Below are positions 21,427-32,653 of a DNA stretch of 64,000 bases, in pieces. The stretch spans positions 51,941 to 115,940 of the forward strand of contig JAUMYZ010000007.1 of NCBI GenBank assembly GCA_030528385.1. Reading direction: 5' to 3'. Position 1 is the stretch's first letter. Each line of letters begins with the position of its first letter. The DNA comes from Moraxella sp. (GTDB taxonomy: Bacteria; Pseudomonadota; Gammaproteobacteria; Pseudomonadales; Moraxellaceae). The notes below the pieces were generated by a model, which was given only the letters and a program-made list of their open reading frames with translations, ran no database searches and was not told the DNA's origin. A program made the translations under genes and the position numbers.

Positions 21427-22227
21427 ATGAACGACTGGCTACCAATTATCGCTCCTGCTTGGATTGCAGGCTCATTACTGGCTTTATTTTCTGCGCCGCT
21501 TGGCTGTTTGGTGCTTTGGCGACGCATGGCGTTTTTTGCAGACACTTTGGCACACGGAGCGCTGCTTGGGGTGGCGCTGGCGGCTTGGTTGTCGCTGCCT
21601 GCCGATGTTGGCGTGGCGCTGGTCAGTGTTTTGGTTGTAACAGCGCTGATGGTCATTGAAGACACGCGCCTGCCCAACGACGCTGTGCTGGCGGTGCTGG
21701 CCGCCAGTTTGTTGTGTTTTGGACTGTTGACGCTCACCCAACTCACCCAACAACAAGCCAATGTGCTTGGTTTCTTGTTTGGCAATTTGTTGGACATGGA
21801 TTGGGCAGATTTGCCCAGATTGGCACTGATGGTTGGTGCAGGGCTTGGGTTTTTGATGTGGATTTGGCAAAAACAAGTCAAACTTGCCACCTTTGAAGCA
21901 TTGGCCTGTATCAATGGCATCAATCCCACCACCCAAAAGCTCTTTTTTATGGGGCTACTGGCTGGATTTTGTACCATTGCCATTCAAGCGGTTGGCAGTT
22001 TGCTCATCAGTGGGCTGCTTATTTTGCCAGCGCTCATTGCCAGACTTTTGGCAAACTCGCCCAAACACATGGTGATTTTGGCAATCATTGTTGGCGAAAT
22101 TGCGGTGAGCATTGGCATTTGGGGGAGTGTATGGCTTGACACCCAAACTGGCTTGTCCATCGTTTTGACCTTGGCAATGATATTTTTTATTGCCCTAATC
22201 GTCAGCAAACTCAAAACCCCCCTATGA
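21427..22227 (+). CDS. znuB: ZnuB, zinc ABC transporter permease
   Basis: Inner-membrane permease of 266 residues with about eight hydrophobic helices. Family features include GCLVLWRRMAFFADTLAHGALLG near residues 25-47 and GSLLISGLLILPALIARLLA later on. It follows znuC after 40 bases and overlaps the next gene by four bases (ATGA). Confidence 0.94.
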   Translation: MNDWLPIIAPAWIAGSLLALFSAPLGCLVLWRRMAFFADTLAHGALLGVALAAWLSLPADVGVALVSVLVVTALMVIEDTRLPNDAVLAVLAASLLCFGLLTLTQLTQQQANVLGFLFGNLLDMDWADLPRLALMVGAGLGFLMWIWQKQVKLATFEALACINGINPTTQKLFFMGLLAGFCTIAIQAVGSLLISGLLILPALIARLLANSPKHMVILAIIVGEIAVSIGIWGSVWLDTQTGLSIVLTLAMIFFIALIVSKLKTPL

Positions 22228-23048
22228 ACTACCCACCCACGACACTCAGCGCCAACGACACCTTGACCATCGCCCAAATCAGTGATTTACACCTAAGTGG
22301 TCAGCCAAGTTGTGCACCCAGTTATCAAAAGTTTTTGCACGTTTTAGCGCTTGCTCAACGCGAGCGACCCAATCTTTTGCTTTTGACGGGTGATTTGGTT
22401 AATGATGGCGACAAACGCGCTTATGATTGGCTGTTTGACACCTTAGCGCGCACAAATCTTGCCTTTGCTTGTATTGCTGGCAATCACGACGTAACGCTTG
22501 AACATCACAAACATCTGCCCTTTGAGCGGCGCACATTTGAGCCCATCGCTGCAGACGCGCGCCTGCTTGATAAGCACAAAATCACCATCACCCTAGCCCA
22601 AGGCGTCTGGCAAATCTTGCTGCTCAACTCGGCAGTTGGTGGCAAAATCTACGGTCAGCTAAATGCCGACAGCCTAACTTGGCTACAATGCCATCTGCGC
22701 ACCCAAATCCCCACCATCATTGCCATGCACCACCACCCCACCGACGTGGCATCGGCATGGATTGATGCGCATTGCCTACAAAACAAGGCAGAATTTTGGC
22801 GCATCATCAACGACTGTCCCCACGTCAAGGCGGTGTTGTGTGGTCATGTTCATCAAGCCCACCAACTGATCGCGCCCACTCAACACCAATGCACCGTTTA
22901 TACCTGTCCTTCTACCGACCGTCAGTTTATGCCCCACCAAGACAGCTTTATGCTTGACAACCAACTGGGGGGATTGCGTATACTACGGCTCAACCATCAC
23001 GCCATCATCGCCGCTGATACCAAAAGATATGACGTTTGTCCCAAATAA
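22224..23048 (+). CDS. cpdA: CpdA-like 3',5'-cyclic-AMP phosphodiesterase
   Basis: Calcineurin-fold metallophosphoesterase of 274 residues. All metal motifs are present: ISDLHLSG (D and H), LTGDLVNDG, IAGNHDV, MHHHPTDV and CGHVHQAH. This is the CpdA class, which hydrolyses cAMP and so tunes CRP/Vfr-type regulation. The start overlaps the znuB stop by four bases, so it may be cotranscribed with the zinc operon. Substrate is inferred from family. Confidence 0.82.
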   Translation: MNYPPTTLSANDTLTIAQISDLHLSGQPSCAPSYQKFLHVLALAQRERPNLLLLTGDLVNDGDKRAYDWLFDTLARTNLAFACIAGNHDVTLEHHKHLPFERRTFEPIAADARLLDKHKITITLAQGVWQILLLNSAVGGKIYGQLNADSLTWLQCHLRTQIPTIIAMHHHPTDVASAWIDAHCLQNKAEFWRIINDCPHVKAVLCGHVHQAHQLIAPTQHQCTVYTCPSTDRQFMPHQDSFMLDNQLGGLRILRLNHHAIIAADTKRYDVCPK

Positions 23049-23229
23049 TAAAATATGGCACGATTTTTGCTTGTTATTGGTTTGGGCTTGATGAGCAATC
23101 AACCACATCAGCACCCCATTGACCCATCAGTCCAAACCCTTGAAAAAGCTAAAATCACCCACATCTATCGTGGGTTTTATTTCAATCGGTGGCAGGCAAC
23201 AACCACCAGCAACCTTAAGGAAACAAGCA

Positions 23230-23646
23230 ATGACAGGTGCCACTTTTAGCCCTTATCACCCTGCCAAAGACGAAGAGTACATGTCCAAAGCACAGCTTGA
23301 ACATTTTCGCACTTTGCTTTTGACATGGAAAGCAGAGCTGCTTGCCGAAGCAGAACGCACCAAGGACTATATCAACGAAGAAACCAACGCCATGGCGGAC
23401 ATCAACGACCGAGCCACCCAAGAAGAAGAGTTCGCCCTTGCGCTGCGCACCCGCGACCGCGAACGCAAACTCATTCGCAAAATTGACAAATCCATCTTGG
23501 AGATTGAAACTGGCGACTATGGTTATTGTGAAACTTGTGGCACCGAGATTGGACTGCGCCGCCTAGAAGCCCGCCCCACCGCCACCCAATGTATTGACTG
23601 CAAAACCATGTCTGAAATCAAAGAAAAACAAACGCACGGACACTGA
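23230..23646 (+). CDS. dksA: DksA, RNA polymerase secondary-channel regulator
   Basis: Transcription factor of 138 residues acting with ppGpp. The ATG at 23230 has AAGGAAAC closely upstream; a longer frame to 23119 is unlikely. The coiled-coil tip ADINDRATQEEEF keeps the Asp-Asp-Ala set needed for activity, and a four-Cys zinc finger is formed by CETC and CIDC. It is followed two bases later by gluQ, a widely conserved pair. Confidence 0.96.
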   Translation: MTGATFSPYHPAKDEEYMSKAQLEHFRTLLLTWKAELLAEAERTKDYINEETNAMADINDRATQEEEFALALRTRDRERKLIRKIDKSILEIETGDYGYCETCGTEIGLRRLEARPTATQCIDCKTMSEIKEKQTHGH

Positions 23647-23648
23647 TT

Positions 23649-24617
23649 TTGTCCACAAACGTGCGCGGGCGGTTTGCACCATCACCCACAGGTCATCTGC
23701 ACTTGGGCTCGCTGACCACCGCCGTGGCGAGCTTTTGTCATATCAAATCACTGGGCGGGCAGTGGCTGGTGCGCATTGAAGATGTGGACTTTGAGCGTTG
23801 CAAAAATCAATACACCACTTCCATTTTGTATGATTTAGAAAATTTGGGGTTGTACACCGACCAAGAGATTGTCTATCAATCCAGACGTCTGCCCATTTAT
23901 CAAGAGTTCCTAGACGGTCATTTGGCTGAGTTTGTGTATGATTGTACTTGCTCCAGAAAGACCCTTGCTGCCTATTTTGCCACCCACGACAGCACCCCCT
24001 ATCAAGCCCAAATCCAGCACACACACCTAAATCACACCCAAGATTTGTACATGCCGCCCATTTATCCCAGATTGTGCCTAAATCAAGCAAAACAGCAGAC
24101 CAATAACACCAAAGTACGGCTTGTTTTGCCCGATGTCCTTAGTGCGTTTTATGATGGCATTTGTGGGGTGATTTGGGACAATCCCGCCAAAAGTCTGGGC
24201 GATGTGGTGGTCAAACGCCAAAATGGCATGATAAATTATGTGCTGGCGTGCGCCATTGACGATGGCTTACAAAACATCACCCACGTCATGCGTGGATTGG
24301 ACATCTTGCCAATGACCATTGCCCAAATTCACATCATCGGGCAGTGCCAGTTGCCCTTACCCCAGCGCTTTTATCACTTGCCCCTACTGCACAACCATGA
24401 CGGACAAAAGCTCTCCAAACAAAACCTTGCCACCCCCATTGACACCAAAACCCCCAAAAACGCCAGCAAACTTCTAATCACAGCGCTGCGCCTGCTTGGT
24501 CAAACCCTGCCTGCAGACATGCTTGATGGCACGCCCAGCGAAATTTTGCGCTTTGCCAGCAACCACTGGGACAACGCGCCCCTACGCCACAAACGCAGTC
24601 TTGGGATTGCTCACTGA
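23649..24617 (+). CDS. gluQ: GluQ, glutamyl-Q tRNA(Asp) synthetase (TTG start)
   Basis: Truncated class I synthetase of 322 residues that attaches glutamate to queuosine in the anticodon loop of tRNA(Asp). Motifs are RFAPSPTGHLHLGSLTTAV (HIGH variant), zinc-binding YDCTCSRK, and KLSKQN in place of KMSKS. It lacks the anticodon-binding domain of GltX, as expected. The only sensible start is the TTG at 23649, two bases after the dksA stop. Confidence 0.92.
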   Translation: MSTNVRGRFAPSPTGHLHLGSLTTAVASFCHIKSLGGQWLVRIEDVDFERCKNQYTTSILYDLENLGLYTDQEIVYQSRRLPIYQEFLDGHLAEFVYDCTCSRKTLAAYFATHDSTPYQAQIQHTHLNHTQDLYMPPIYPRLCLNQAKQQTNNTKVRLVLPDVLSAFYDGICGVIWDNPAKSLGDVVVKRQNGMINYVLACAIDDGLQNITHVMRGLDILPMTIAQIHIIGQCQLPLPQRFYHLPLLHNHDGQKLSKQNLATPIDTKTPKNASKLLITALRLLGQTLPADMLDGTPSEILRFASNHWDNAPLRHKRSLGIAH

Positions 24618-24620
24618 TGG

Positions 24621-25814
24621 CTAATACTCTCGGTTTTTGTTGTCGCGGTGGATTTGCTCGCTGCATTTGTCCACCTTCAAAATAATGCCAACAGCAATCA
24701 TCACCGACAACAAAGATGAGCCGCCAAAACTATAAAACGGCAGAGTCAACCCCTTGGGCGGCAACAAACCCATCGCCATGCCTGCATTAATCAGCACCTG
24801 CCCAAACAACACCACACCAAAACCAAACACCATATAACTTAATCGCAGCTGACGGCGTTTTAGGGCGCTGTGGCTGATTTTCATGATGGCGCCGATGATG
24901 AGAGCTTGCAACAACAAAACAAAAAACACCCCAAAAAAGCCCAACTCTTCGCCTGTGATAGACAGCAAAAAGTCGGTATGCGCTTCGGGCAGGTGGGACA
25001 ATTTTAAGATACTGTTGCCATAACCGACGCCGTTCCACTCACCACGAGCAAATGCCGACAAAGAACGCGCCAACTGAAAATCTCTGTGGCTGGTATCATC
25101 AAAAGGATTCCAATAGGACAATACCCGCGCCCTACGATAATCTGCCAACCAGACCACCACCGCAATCAGCACCGAGACAGCGCCTGCAAACGTAAAAAAA
25201 TCTCGCTTGGGCACACCGCTGACAAACAACACCACACTGGCCGACGCTATCACCACCGCCACCGAACCAAAATCAGGGTGCAACAAAAACAAACCGATGA
25301 CGGGCGTGTACCAAAACAGCAACTTCCAACTTGTCCACATATTTTGGCGCACTTCACCAGAGCGGCGCACCACATAATCTGAAATCACCAACACCATGAG
25401 TATTTTGGTAAATTCGGCAGTTTGTAAATTAAAAAATCCCAAATCCAGCCAGCGCCTTGAGCCGTTGATTTTGTCCGCCACCAACAAAGTCAGCAAAAGC
25501 AAAAAGACAATCACCACCCACGCACACACCAAAACAGGAAATTTAAAATACAAATTCAGTGGCAAGCGATACACCACATAGGCCGCCGTCCCGCCAATGC
25601 CGATATACAACAGCTGCATCCAAAAAAAACGCAGTTCAGGCATGCCATACTTTATCGCCACAGGCACTGACGCTGAAATAATCATCAACAAACTCATGAC
25701 TAACAGCAAAAACAAGCTGACCATCAAGGTGGTGCGCGCTGTTGGCATATAAGCAGATTGGCTTATTCTTTCAAACAATGTTGGCATGGTGGTATCACAG
25801 ACAAATAAAAGCAC
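24621..25814 (-). CDS. ftsW: FtsW, septal peptidoglycan glycosyltransferase
   Basis: SEDS-family membrane protein of 397 residues with about ten helices. Diagnostic stretches are NGSRRWLDLG, FNLQTAEFTKILMVLVISDY, LLHPDFGSVAV, YGNSILKLSHLPEAHTDF (cut here) and GLTLPFYSFGGSSLLS. It works with FtsI at the division site. It lies downstream of murD on the same strand, as in dcw clusters, but murG does not follow; gluQ converges on it from the left. Confidence 0.95.
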   Translation of the reverse strand: MLLFVCDTTMPTLFERISQSAYMPTARTTLMVSLFLLLVMSLLMIISASVPVAIKYGMPELRFFWMQLLYIGIGGTAAYVVYRLPLNLYFKFPVLVCAWVVIVFLLLLTLLVADKINGSRRWLDLGFFNLQTAEFTKILMVLVISDYVVRRSGEVRQNMWTSWKLLFWYTPVIGLFLLHPDFGSVAVVIASASVVLFVSGVPKRDFFTFAGAVSVLIAVVVWLADYRRARVLSYWNPFDDTSHRDFQLARSLSAFARGEWNGVGYGNSILKLSHLPEAHTDFLLSITGEELGFFGVFFVLLLQALIIGAIMKISHSALKRRQLRLSYMVFGFGVVLFGQVLINAGMAMGLLPPKGLTLPFYSFGGSSLLSVMIAVGIILKVDKCSEQIHRDNKNREY

Positions 25815-25867
25815 TATTATAAACCACTTTTTGGGCGCAGCACAAAATTATACCACCCCAAAACAAC

Positions 25868-25892
25868 AAAAGCCGCCACAAAGATTGTGGCA
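25868..25892 (-). terminator. Rho-independent terminator after murD
   Basis: On the minus strand a perfect 7-bp stem GCCACAA/TTGTGGC (25876-25892) with a 3-base loop is followed by a T-rich run. It lies 22 bases past the murD stop, between murD and ftsW, so the two may not share all transcripts. Confidence 0.65.
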
Positions 25893-25913
25893 GCGATTTA
25901 AAATTCGCTGGAC

Positions 25914-27764
<1,851 letters not shown>

Positions 27765-27778
27765 CCGACACAACCTAA

Positions 27779-28726
27779 ATGCCCATGAAACACACACTGA
27801 CCATCGCCACCCGCCAAAGTCCCCTTGCGCTTTGGCAAGCCAACTTTATCAAAGACCAACTCGTCGCATTGTATCCTGATTTGACCATCAATCTTTTGAC
27901 ACTGGTTACGCGTGGCGACAAGATTTTGGACACGCCACTTGCCAAAATCGGCGGTAAGGGCTTGTTTGTCAAAGAGCTGGAACAAGCCTTATTTGACCAA
28001 ACAGCTGACATCGCTGTGCACTCACTAAAAGATGTGCCGATGGTACTGCCCGAAGGTTTGACGTTGGGGGCGTATTGTCAGCGCCACGCGCCGACAGATG
28101 CTTTTGTGTCCAATCATTACCAGCATTTGGACGAGCTGCCATCAGGGGCAGTTCTTGGCACTTCAAGTCTGCGCCGTGAATGTCAGTTGCGCCAATATCG
28201 CCCAGATTTGACCATCAAATCCTTGCGCGGCAATGTTGGCACACGGCTTGCCAAACTGGACAATGATGAATATGACGCCATTGTACTGGCGACCAGCGGG
28301 CTACAAAGACTGAACTTGGACGAACGTATCAGGCACGAACTGGGCAGCGACATCAGCCTGCCTGCGGTCGGTCAAGGGGCGCTGACCATAGAATGCCGAG
28401 CTGGTGATGACGATGTGTTGTCTTTGCTTGCGCCGCTCAACCATCTTGACACCCAACTTTGTGTGTCGGCAGAACGCGCCATGAACAAAGCCCTAGAAGG
28501 CGGCTGTCAAGTACCAATTGCTGGCTTTGCCACATTGGACAACGAGCTGCTCACCCTAGAAGGTCGCGTCGGCACACCAGACGGCAAAACATTGCTGTCT
28601 GCAAAAGAAACCATCGCGCTTGGCAATCAGCCGCACCACAGCGCTGAGCAGTTGGGACAAAACATCGCCCAACGCCTGATTGAACAAGGCGCCAGACAGA
28701 TTTTGCAAGCCCTTTATCAGCTTTAA
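27779..28726 (+). CDS. hemC: HemC, porphobilinogen deaminase
   Basis: Hydroxymethylbilane synthase of about 315 residues; the start may be this ATG or the one two codons later. N-terminal [16 protein letters not shown], active-site Asp region [15 protein letters not shown], and [11 protein letters not shown] are strongly conserved. The dipyrromethane cofactor Cys is in [12 protein letters not shown]. It joins four porphobilinogen units in tetrapyrrole synthesis, with hemD immediately following. Confidence 0.96.
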   Translation: MPMKHTLTIATRQSPLALWQANFIKDQLVALYPDLTINLLTLVTRGDKILDTPLAKIGGKGLFVKELEQALFDQTADIAVHSLKDVPMVLPEGLTLGAYCQRHAPTDAFVSNHYQHLDELPSGAVLGTSSLRRECQLRQYRPDLTIKSLRGNVGTRLAKLDNDEYDAIVLATSGLQRLNLDERIRHELGSDISLPAVGQGALTIECRAGDDDVLSLLAPLNHLDTQLCVSAERAMNKALEGGCQVPIAGFATLDNELLTLEGRVGTPDGKTLLSAKETIALGNQPHHSAEQLGQNIAQRLIEQGARQILQALYQL

Positions 28727-28730
28727 TGCC

Positions 28731-29513
28731 ATGCGCCCTGTTTTGCTTTATACACGCCCCAAACAAGCCACATCCCTTGTTTTTGATGACATAGACGTCA
28801 TCGATTTGCCACTCCTGCGTTTGCACTGCTTTGGGGTAGACAAACTAAGCTGCGATGACAAAGACGCCATGTTGGCGTTTATGGCGGGCAGTTTTGATGT
28901 GGTAGTGGTGGTGAGCACAGAAGCGGCGTACGGCGCCATGCGCTTTTTACAAACACACAACATTCATCACGCCAGCGAGCTTGGTTATCGGCGCGCGCCC
29001 ATTTTTATAGCGGTTGGTCAAGCCACCAAAGACGCTCTGGCACAGTTTGGTTTTTGTGCCATCACCCCCGATGTGATGAGCAATGAAGGCATGCTTGCCA
29101 TGTCAGAGATTAATGGTCTAAATAGCCAACATCGGGTGCTGATTTGGCGCGGTATTGGTGGTCGGCGCGTGCTCCACAACGCTTTGGTTGAGCGCGGAAC
29201 AGACGTACGAGCCATTGCTTGGTATCAGCGACAAATACCCGATGAATTGCCCAGTCAATACCAGCAGCTTATCACCACTTTGCCCGACGGCGTACCCATT
29301 TTTGTGCTTATCACCAGTCAGCTTAGTTTACAGGCGTGGACAGCACTGCCCCATCGGCGCCCCTTTGTCTGTTTGCCTTTGGGCAACAGACTTTGTCGGC
29401 TGACCCAAGCGCAATGCCCCAACGCCGACATTGTTCAACTGAACAATTTAAAAGCCGAACACATCCACCAAGCCATCACTGCTTATCAAAAGAACACCGT
29501 TAATGATGAATAA
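28731..29513 (+). CDS. hemD: HemD, uroporphyrinogen-III synthase
   Basis: About 260 residues from the ATG at 28731, four bases past the hemC stop. This family is weakly conserved, but the start RPVLLYTRPKQAT, the VVVVSTEAAYGAMRF segment, IAVGQATKDAL and VLIWRGIGGRRVLHNALVERG fit. It closes the linear tetrapyrrole made by HemC into uroporphyrinogen III. It overlaps the next gene by 11 bases. Confidence 0.88.
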   Translation: MRPVLLYTRPKQATSLVFDDIDVIDLPLLRLHCFGVDKLSCDDKDAMLAFMAGSFDVVVVVSTEAAYGAMRFLQTHNIHHASELGYRRAPIFIAVGQATKDALAQFGFCAITPDVMSNEGMLAMSEINGLNSQHRVLIWRGIGGRRVLHNALVERGTDVRAIAWYQRQIPDELPSQYQQLITTLPDGVPIFVLITSQLSLQAWTALPHRRPFVCLPLGNRLCRLTQAQCPNADIVQLNNLKAEHIHQAITAYQKNTVNDE

Positions 29514-30396
29514 CCCCCAACAAGACAATCCAGACCTAAAACAACAAACCGAGCAGGCTCGGCGGGTACTGATGCGCCTACAATGGCTGATGATTGTTTT
29601 GTTGGCAAGTGGCATTGTGTGGTTGTATACGTCTTTTGAATCGGTTGTGGCGCGCGTGGACAGCAAACTTGTCATTGTGGACAACATAGACACGCGCCTA
29701 AACAACATTGACGACCGCTTGTTTGCACTGACCCCCAGTCAAGCCACCAGTGAGCCCAATCCATCAACCCCCAAGAATGACAGCGAGTTATTTTTTATTC
29801 AATTGTCGCTGACCAATCAGCTGTTCAGACAGGGCAATTTTGATGACACGCTGACCGCCTTGCAAACCATTCAATGGCAACTAAGTCAAAGTACCAACAT
29901 CGCCACGCCCATCAAAGCCATGCTCCAAGAAAGCCTAAAAAAAGACATCGCGTATGTCAGCGCCCTAAAAAACCAGCCAGACGCATGGCAAGCGCACGTC
30001 ATCAAAATGCGCGACGTGCAGTCGTTTTTGCGCAGCCAGCAAAGCCAAACCAACACATCGCTCAACCACAAGGACATTGTGCTGCACGATGCCACCATAC
30101 TTTTGTCGTTGGCGATTGCTTCGGCAAATGTGCGCGACAGAAACCAAATGACCGCTTATCTACAAGAAGTCAAAAGCCAGTTACAGACTTATATTGAGCT
30201 TAGCAAACCCAACAAAAATGAGCAAAATCAACAACAAAATCAATCATCTGACAAGACTTTGCCCACGCTACAAACACCAGATGATGCTGTGTATTGGATA
30301 AACCATTTGCTCGCCAACACCCCCAAAAACAAAAGCCTACAAAGCACACAAATTTTACAAAACGCCAATCCAAGGAATCACCATGCACGCCGTTGA
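29503..30396 (+). CDS. HemX-like inner membrane protein
   Basis: Predicted 297-residue protein with a cytoplasmic polar N-terminus, a single membrane helix at about residues 27-43 (LMIVLLASGIVWLYTSF), then a helical, Gln-rich periplasmic part. Position right after hemD, with overlap, matches the poorly understood HemX (putative uroporphyrinogen methyltransferase-like) proteins of gammaproteobacteria; no methyltransferase motif is visible. The C-terminal 60 residues are low complexity, rich in Gln and Asn. Function is unproven. Confidence 0.65.
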   Translation: MMNNPQQDNPDLKQQTEQARRVLMRLQWLMIVLLASGIVWLYTSFESVVARVDSKLVIVDNIDTRLNNIDDRLFALTPSQATSEPNPSTPKNDSELFFIQLSLTNQLFRQGNFDDTLTALQTIQWQLSQSTNIATPIKAMLQESLKKDIAYVSALKNQPDAWQAHVIKMRDVQSFLRSQQSQTNTSLNHKDIVLHDATILLSLAIASANVRDRNQMTAYLQEVKSQLQTYIELSKPNKNEQNQQQNQSSDKTLPTLQTPDDAVYWINHLLANTPKNKSLQSTQILQNANPRNHHARR

Positions 30397-30856
30397 GAGC
30401 ATTTTTGAGCCAATTTTGATGGGCGACAAACGCCCCGCACTTCTAAAAGACTATGCAGTTGTACACATTCAACCTGTGGCATGGGGCGAGATGGATGCCT
30501 TTAACCACCTAAACAATGTCGCCTATTATCGCTATGCTGAGTCGGCACGTATCAGCTATTTGCGCGCCATCGGACTGACCTTCGCCCGCAGCGACCTTTT
30601 GACCATCTTGGCAAGCTCAAGCTGCCAATACCTGCGCCCTGTAAGTTATCCTGACACTTTGTTTATCGGTGTGCGCGTCAAAAAGCTGGGCAACACCAGC
30701 ATGATTTTTGAATATGCCTTTGTCAGCCACACCCAACAAGCCGTCGTTGCCACCGCCGAAGCGGTCATTGTGCGCACCAACGAAAAAATGCAAAAACAGC
30801 CTTGGAGCGAGCGCGAGCACCAATTATTGCGCGAATTTGAAGGCAAAGAATTTTGA
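30383..30856 (+). CDS. Acyl-CoA thioesterase, 4HBT hotdog fold
   Basis: Protein of 157 residues with a 4-hydroxybenzoyl-CoA thioesterase-type signature, WGEMDAFNHLNNVAYYRYAESAR, where Asp is the likely catalytic residue. RBS AAGGAA lies a few bases before the ATG. It overlaps the preceding gene by 14 bases, so it is probably translated from the hem transcript. Substrate unknown; YbgC/FadM-like proteins use medium or long acyl-CoAs. Confidence 0.82.
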   Translation: MHAVESIFEPILMGDKRPALLKDYAVVHIQPVAWGEMDAFNHLNNVAYYRYAESARISYLRAIGLTFARSDLLTILASSSCQYLRPVSYPDTLFIGVRVKKLGNTSMIFEYAFVSHTQQAVVATAEAVIVRTNEKMQKQPWSEREHQLLREFEGKEF

Positions 30857-30930
30857 TGGCAAACCCAATTTTTGGTATGTCTTACAACCGTTTGCAAAAA
30901 CACTTGTGCCATGATTGTTAATCACAATAA

Positions 30931-31071
30931 AATACCATAGGATTGGGGCTTTTATCAATATGCAGAACTTTGGACAACACCAGCTTTGACATCAAAGACA
31001 GTCAAGATGTGCGCCTGACACCCACTTATTGGTATAAGCCCAAAGCCAAAGCCGATTTTGGGGCTGATTGA
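30931..31071 (+). pseudogene. Possible gene remnant before ribB
   Basis: A frame open for 46 codons to a TGA at 31069 reads like protein (SFDIKDSQDVRLTPTYWY) but has no good start or ribosome site. It could be the tail of a decayed gene. It ends five bases before the convergent ribB stop. I cannot assign a family. Confidence 0.25.
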
Positions 31072-31075
31072 CGGG

Positions 31076-32161
31076 CTAGGCGCTCACCATCTCCACGATA
31101 TTTAAGTCAAAGCCTGAGATGTTAAATTTGGCATTGCTAGAAAGCAAGCGCATGTCGCGCACGCCAAGCAAACGCAAAATCTGTGCCCCCACGCCAATAC
31201 TGCGATAAGGCTCGGCGGTTTCATGGACACTGTTATGGGTGGTGAGTTTGTCCAGCGCGCCGCTCACGTCCACCGCTTGGGCATTGTCAATCCACACCAG
31301 CACGCCTTGTTCGCTTTGGGCAATCTGTGCCAGCGCCGAGCGAATGTCCCAACTGTGCTTGCTGTGGGTGGCAGCAAACAAGTCTTTGAGCGGATTGAGC
31401 GCATGAACGCGCACCGTACTGACACCAGCTTTGGGGTCGCCTTTGACCAAGGCCACGTGCACCGAAGCTGCGCCATACTCCCTGAAGCGATGCAAGGTAA
31501 ACTGTCCAAACTCACTGGCAAAGGGCTGACTGTCAATCAGCTCCACCGTCTGTTCGTTGGTCATGCGATAATGAATCAGGTCAGCAATCGTGCCGATTTT
31601 TAGCCCGTGTTTTTGGGCAAAAATCTCAAGGTCATCGCGGCGCGCCATCTCGCCATCTTCTTTGATAATCTCACAAATCACTGCCGCAGGCTCAAGCCCC
31701 GCCAGCCGTGCCAAATCACAACCCGCTTCGGTGTGTCCAGCTCGGTGCAGCACGCCGCCCTTTTTTGCCATGATGGGGAAAATGTGCCCAGGTTGGACGA
31801 TGTCGGCAGGTTTGGCAAAGGGTGCCACCGCTGCGGCAATGGTGCGGGCACGGTCGGCAGCACTGATGCCTGTGCTTACCCCTTCGGCAGCTTCAATGGA
31901 CAGCGTAAAATTGGTGCTAAATTTTGCGCCGTTTTTGTCGCTCATCAAAGGCAATTCCAGCTGGCGACAACGTGCTTCGGACAAAGTCAAACACACCAAA
32001 CCACGAGCATGGGTAATCATAAAATTGATGTCTGCTGGCGTAACGTGGGTCGCTGCCATGACGATGTCGCCTTCGTTTTCGCGGTCTTCATCGTCCATCA
32101 AAATCACCATCTTGCCTGCTTTGATGTCTTGGATAATCTCTTCTGTGCTATTTAGTGCCAT
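31076..32161 (-). CDS. ribB: RibB, DHBP synthase with degenerate RibA-like domain (RibBX type)
   Basis: Riboflavin synthesis enzyme of 361 residues. Residues 1-200 form 3,4-dihydroxy-2-butanone-4-phosphate synthase, with VILMDDEDRENEGDIVMAA and HRAGHTEAGCDLARLAGL carrying catalytic acids and His. Residues 205-361 resemble GTP cyclohydrolase II (FGQFTLHRFREYG, HVALVKGD), but the three zinc cysteines expected in the SECLTGD/RCDC region are replaced by ALNPLKDLF and other residues. That half is therefore very unlikely to be a working cyclohydrolase, so a separate ribA is expected. No FMN riboswitch is visible upstream. Confidence 0.9.
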   Translation of the reverse strand: MALNSTEEIIQDIKAGKMVILMDDEDRENEGDIVMAATHVTPADINFMITHARGLVCLTLSEARCRQLELPLMSDKNGAKFSTNFTLSIEAAEGVSTGISAADRARTIAAAVAPFAKPADIVQPGHIFPIMAKKGGVLHRAGHTEAGCDLARLAGLEPAAVICEIIKEDGEMARRDDLEIFAQKHGLKIGTIADLIHYRMTNEQTVELIDSQPFASEFGQFTLHRFREYGAASVHVALVKGDPKAGVSTVRVHALNPLKDLFAATHSKHSWDIRSALAQIAQSEQGVLVWIDNAQAVDVSGALDKLTTHNSVHETAEPYRSIGVGAQILRLLGVRDMRLLSSNAKFNISGFDLNIVEMVSA

Positions 32162-32227
32162 ACAATGCCATTGCCCATTTAAAATTTTAGCTTAGATGGG
32201 GACAGATTGTGCAAAAAAAAGATGGCG

Positions 32228-32570
32228 TCAGCAAATAAAAGCACAGCAATCGCTTGCCGTGCTTTGGCAGTTTAAACACTTATAGCCAGAGCAAGCCTTG
32301 CTTTCAATCTCACTGAGCATTCGTGATTTGCTTTTGCAACTGCCGTGTTTTTTGTACTCACAATCGCTACGACTGCCTTTGACAAACTTTATGTCACCAT
32401 TGCCAGCTGGGTACGCACATAAACGCCATCGGCATAACCAATATACACTTCTGCTCTTTTGTCGCCATCATAAGTGTATGAATGGTCTGTGCACATTCAA
32501 AGTGAACAAGAATGTCGCAACAATCGCCATAGTGATTGATGGGTATCTTTATCGCTCTTATTCTCCTGTG
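32228..32570 (-). pseudogene. Decayed small Cys-containing gene (two apparent frameshifts)
   Basis: The 492-base gap between ribB and the ABC exporter gene is mostly filled by protein-like text that changes frame twice on the minus strand. From the right: INHYGDCCDILVHFECAQT, then after a shift near 32497 SYTYDGDKRAEVYIGYADGV, then after a second shift near 32405 DIKFVKGSRSDCEYKKHGSC and KACSGYKCLNCQ, ending at a TGA at 32228. No single frame spans it and no database match can be offered. It may be one inactivated gene downstream of the exporter, or chance. Confidence 0.35.
32232..32265 (-). terminator. Hairpin upstream of ribB, likely terminator
   Basis: On the minus strand AAAGCACGGCAA and TTGCTGTGCTTT pair with one mismatch around a 4-base loop and are followed by TTTTATTTG. 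It could end transcription from the exporter region before ribB. It overlaps the last codons of the decayed reading frame. Confidence 0.5.
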
Positions 32571-32653
32571 AGAGTAAACAAGGCGCTGTTTACAAGAGCT
32601 GAAAAAGCACTTTCATGTATTAAAAATGTAAATATTATTACTTATTTGATACA

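Noticed and set aside
29874..30388. Plus and minus frames inside the hemX-like gene
   Set aside because: Shadows of the overlapping hemD-hemX-thioesterase run, which has good starts and couplings.
32162..32290. FMN riboswitch upstream of ribB
   Set aside because: None of the conserved RFN-element segments is visible; only a plain hairpin with T-run.
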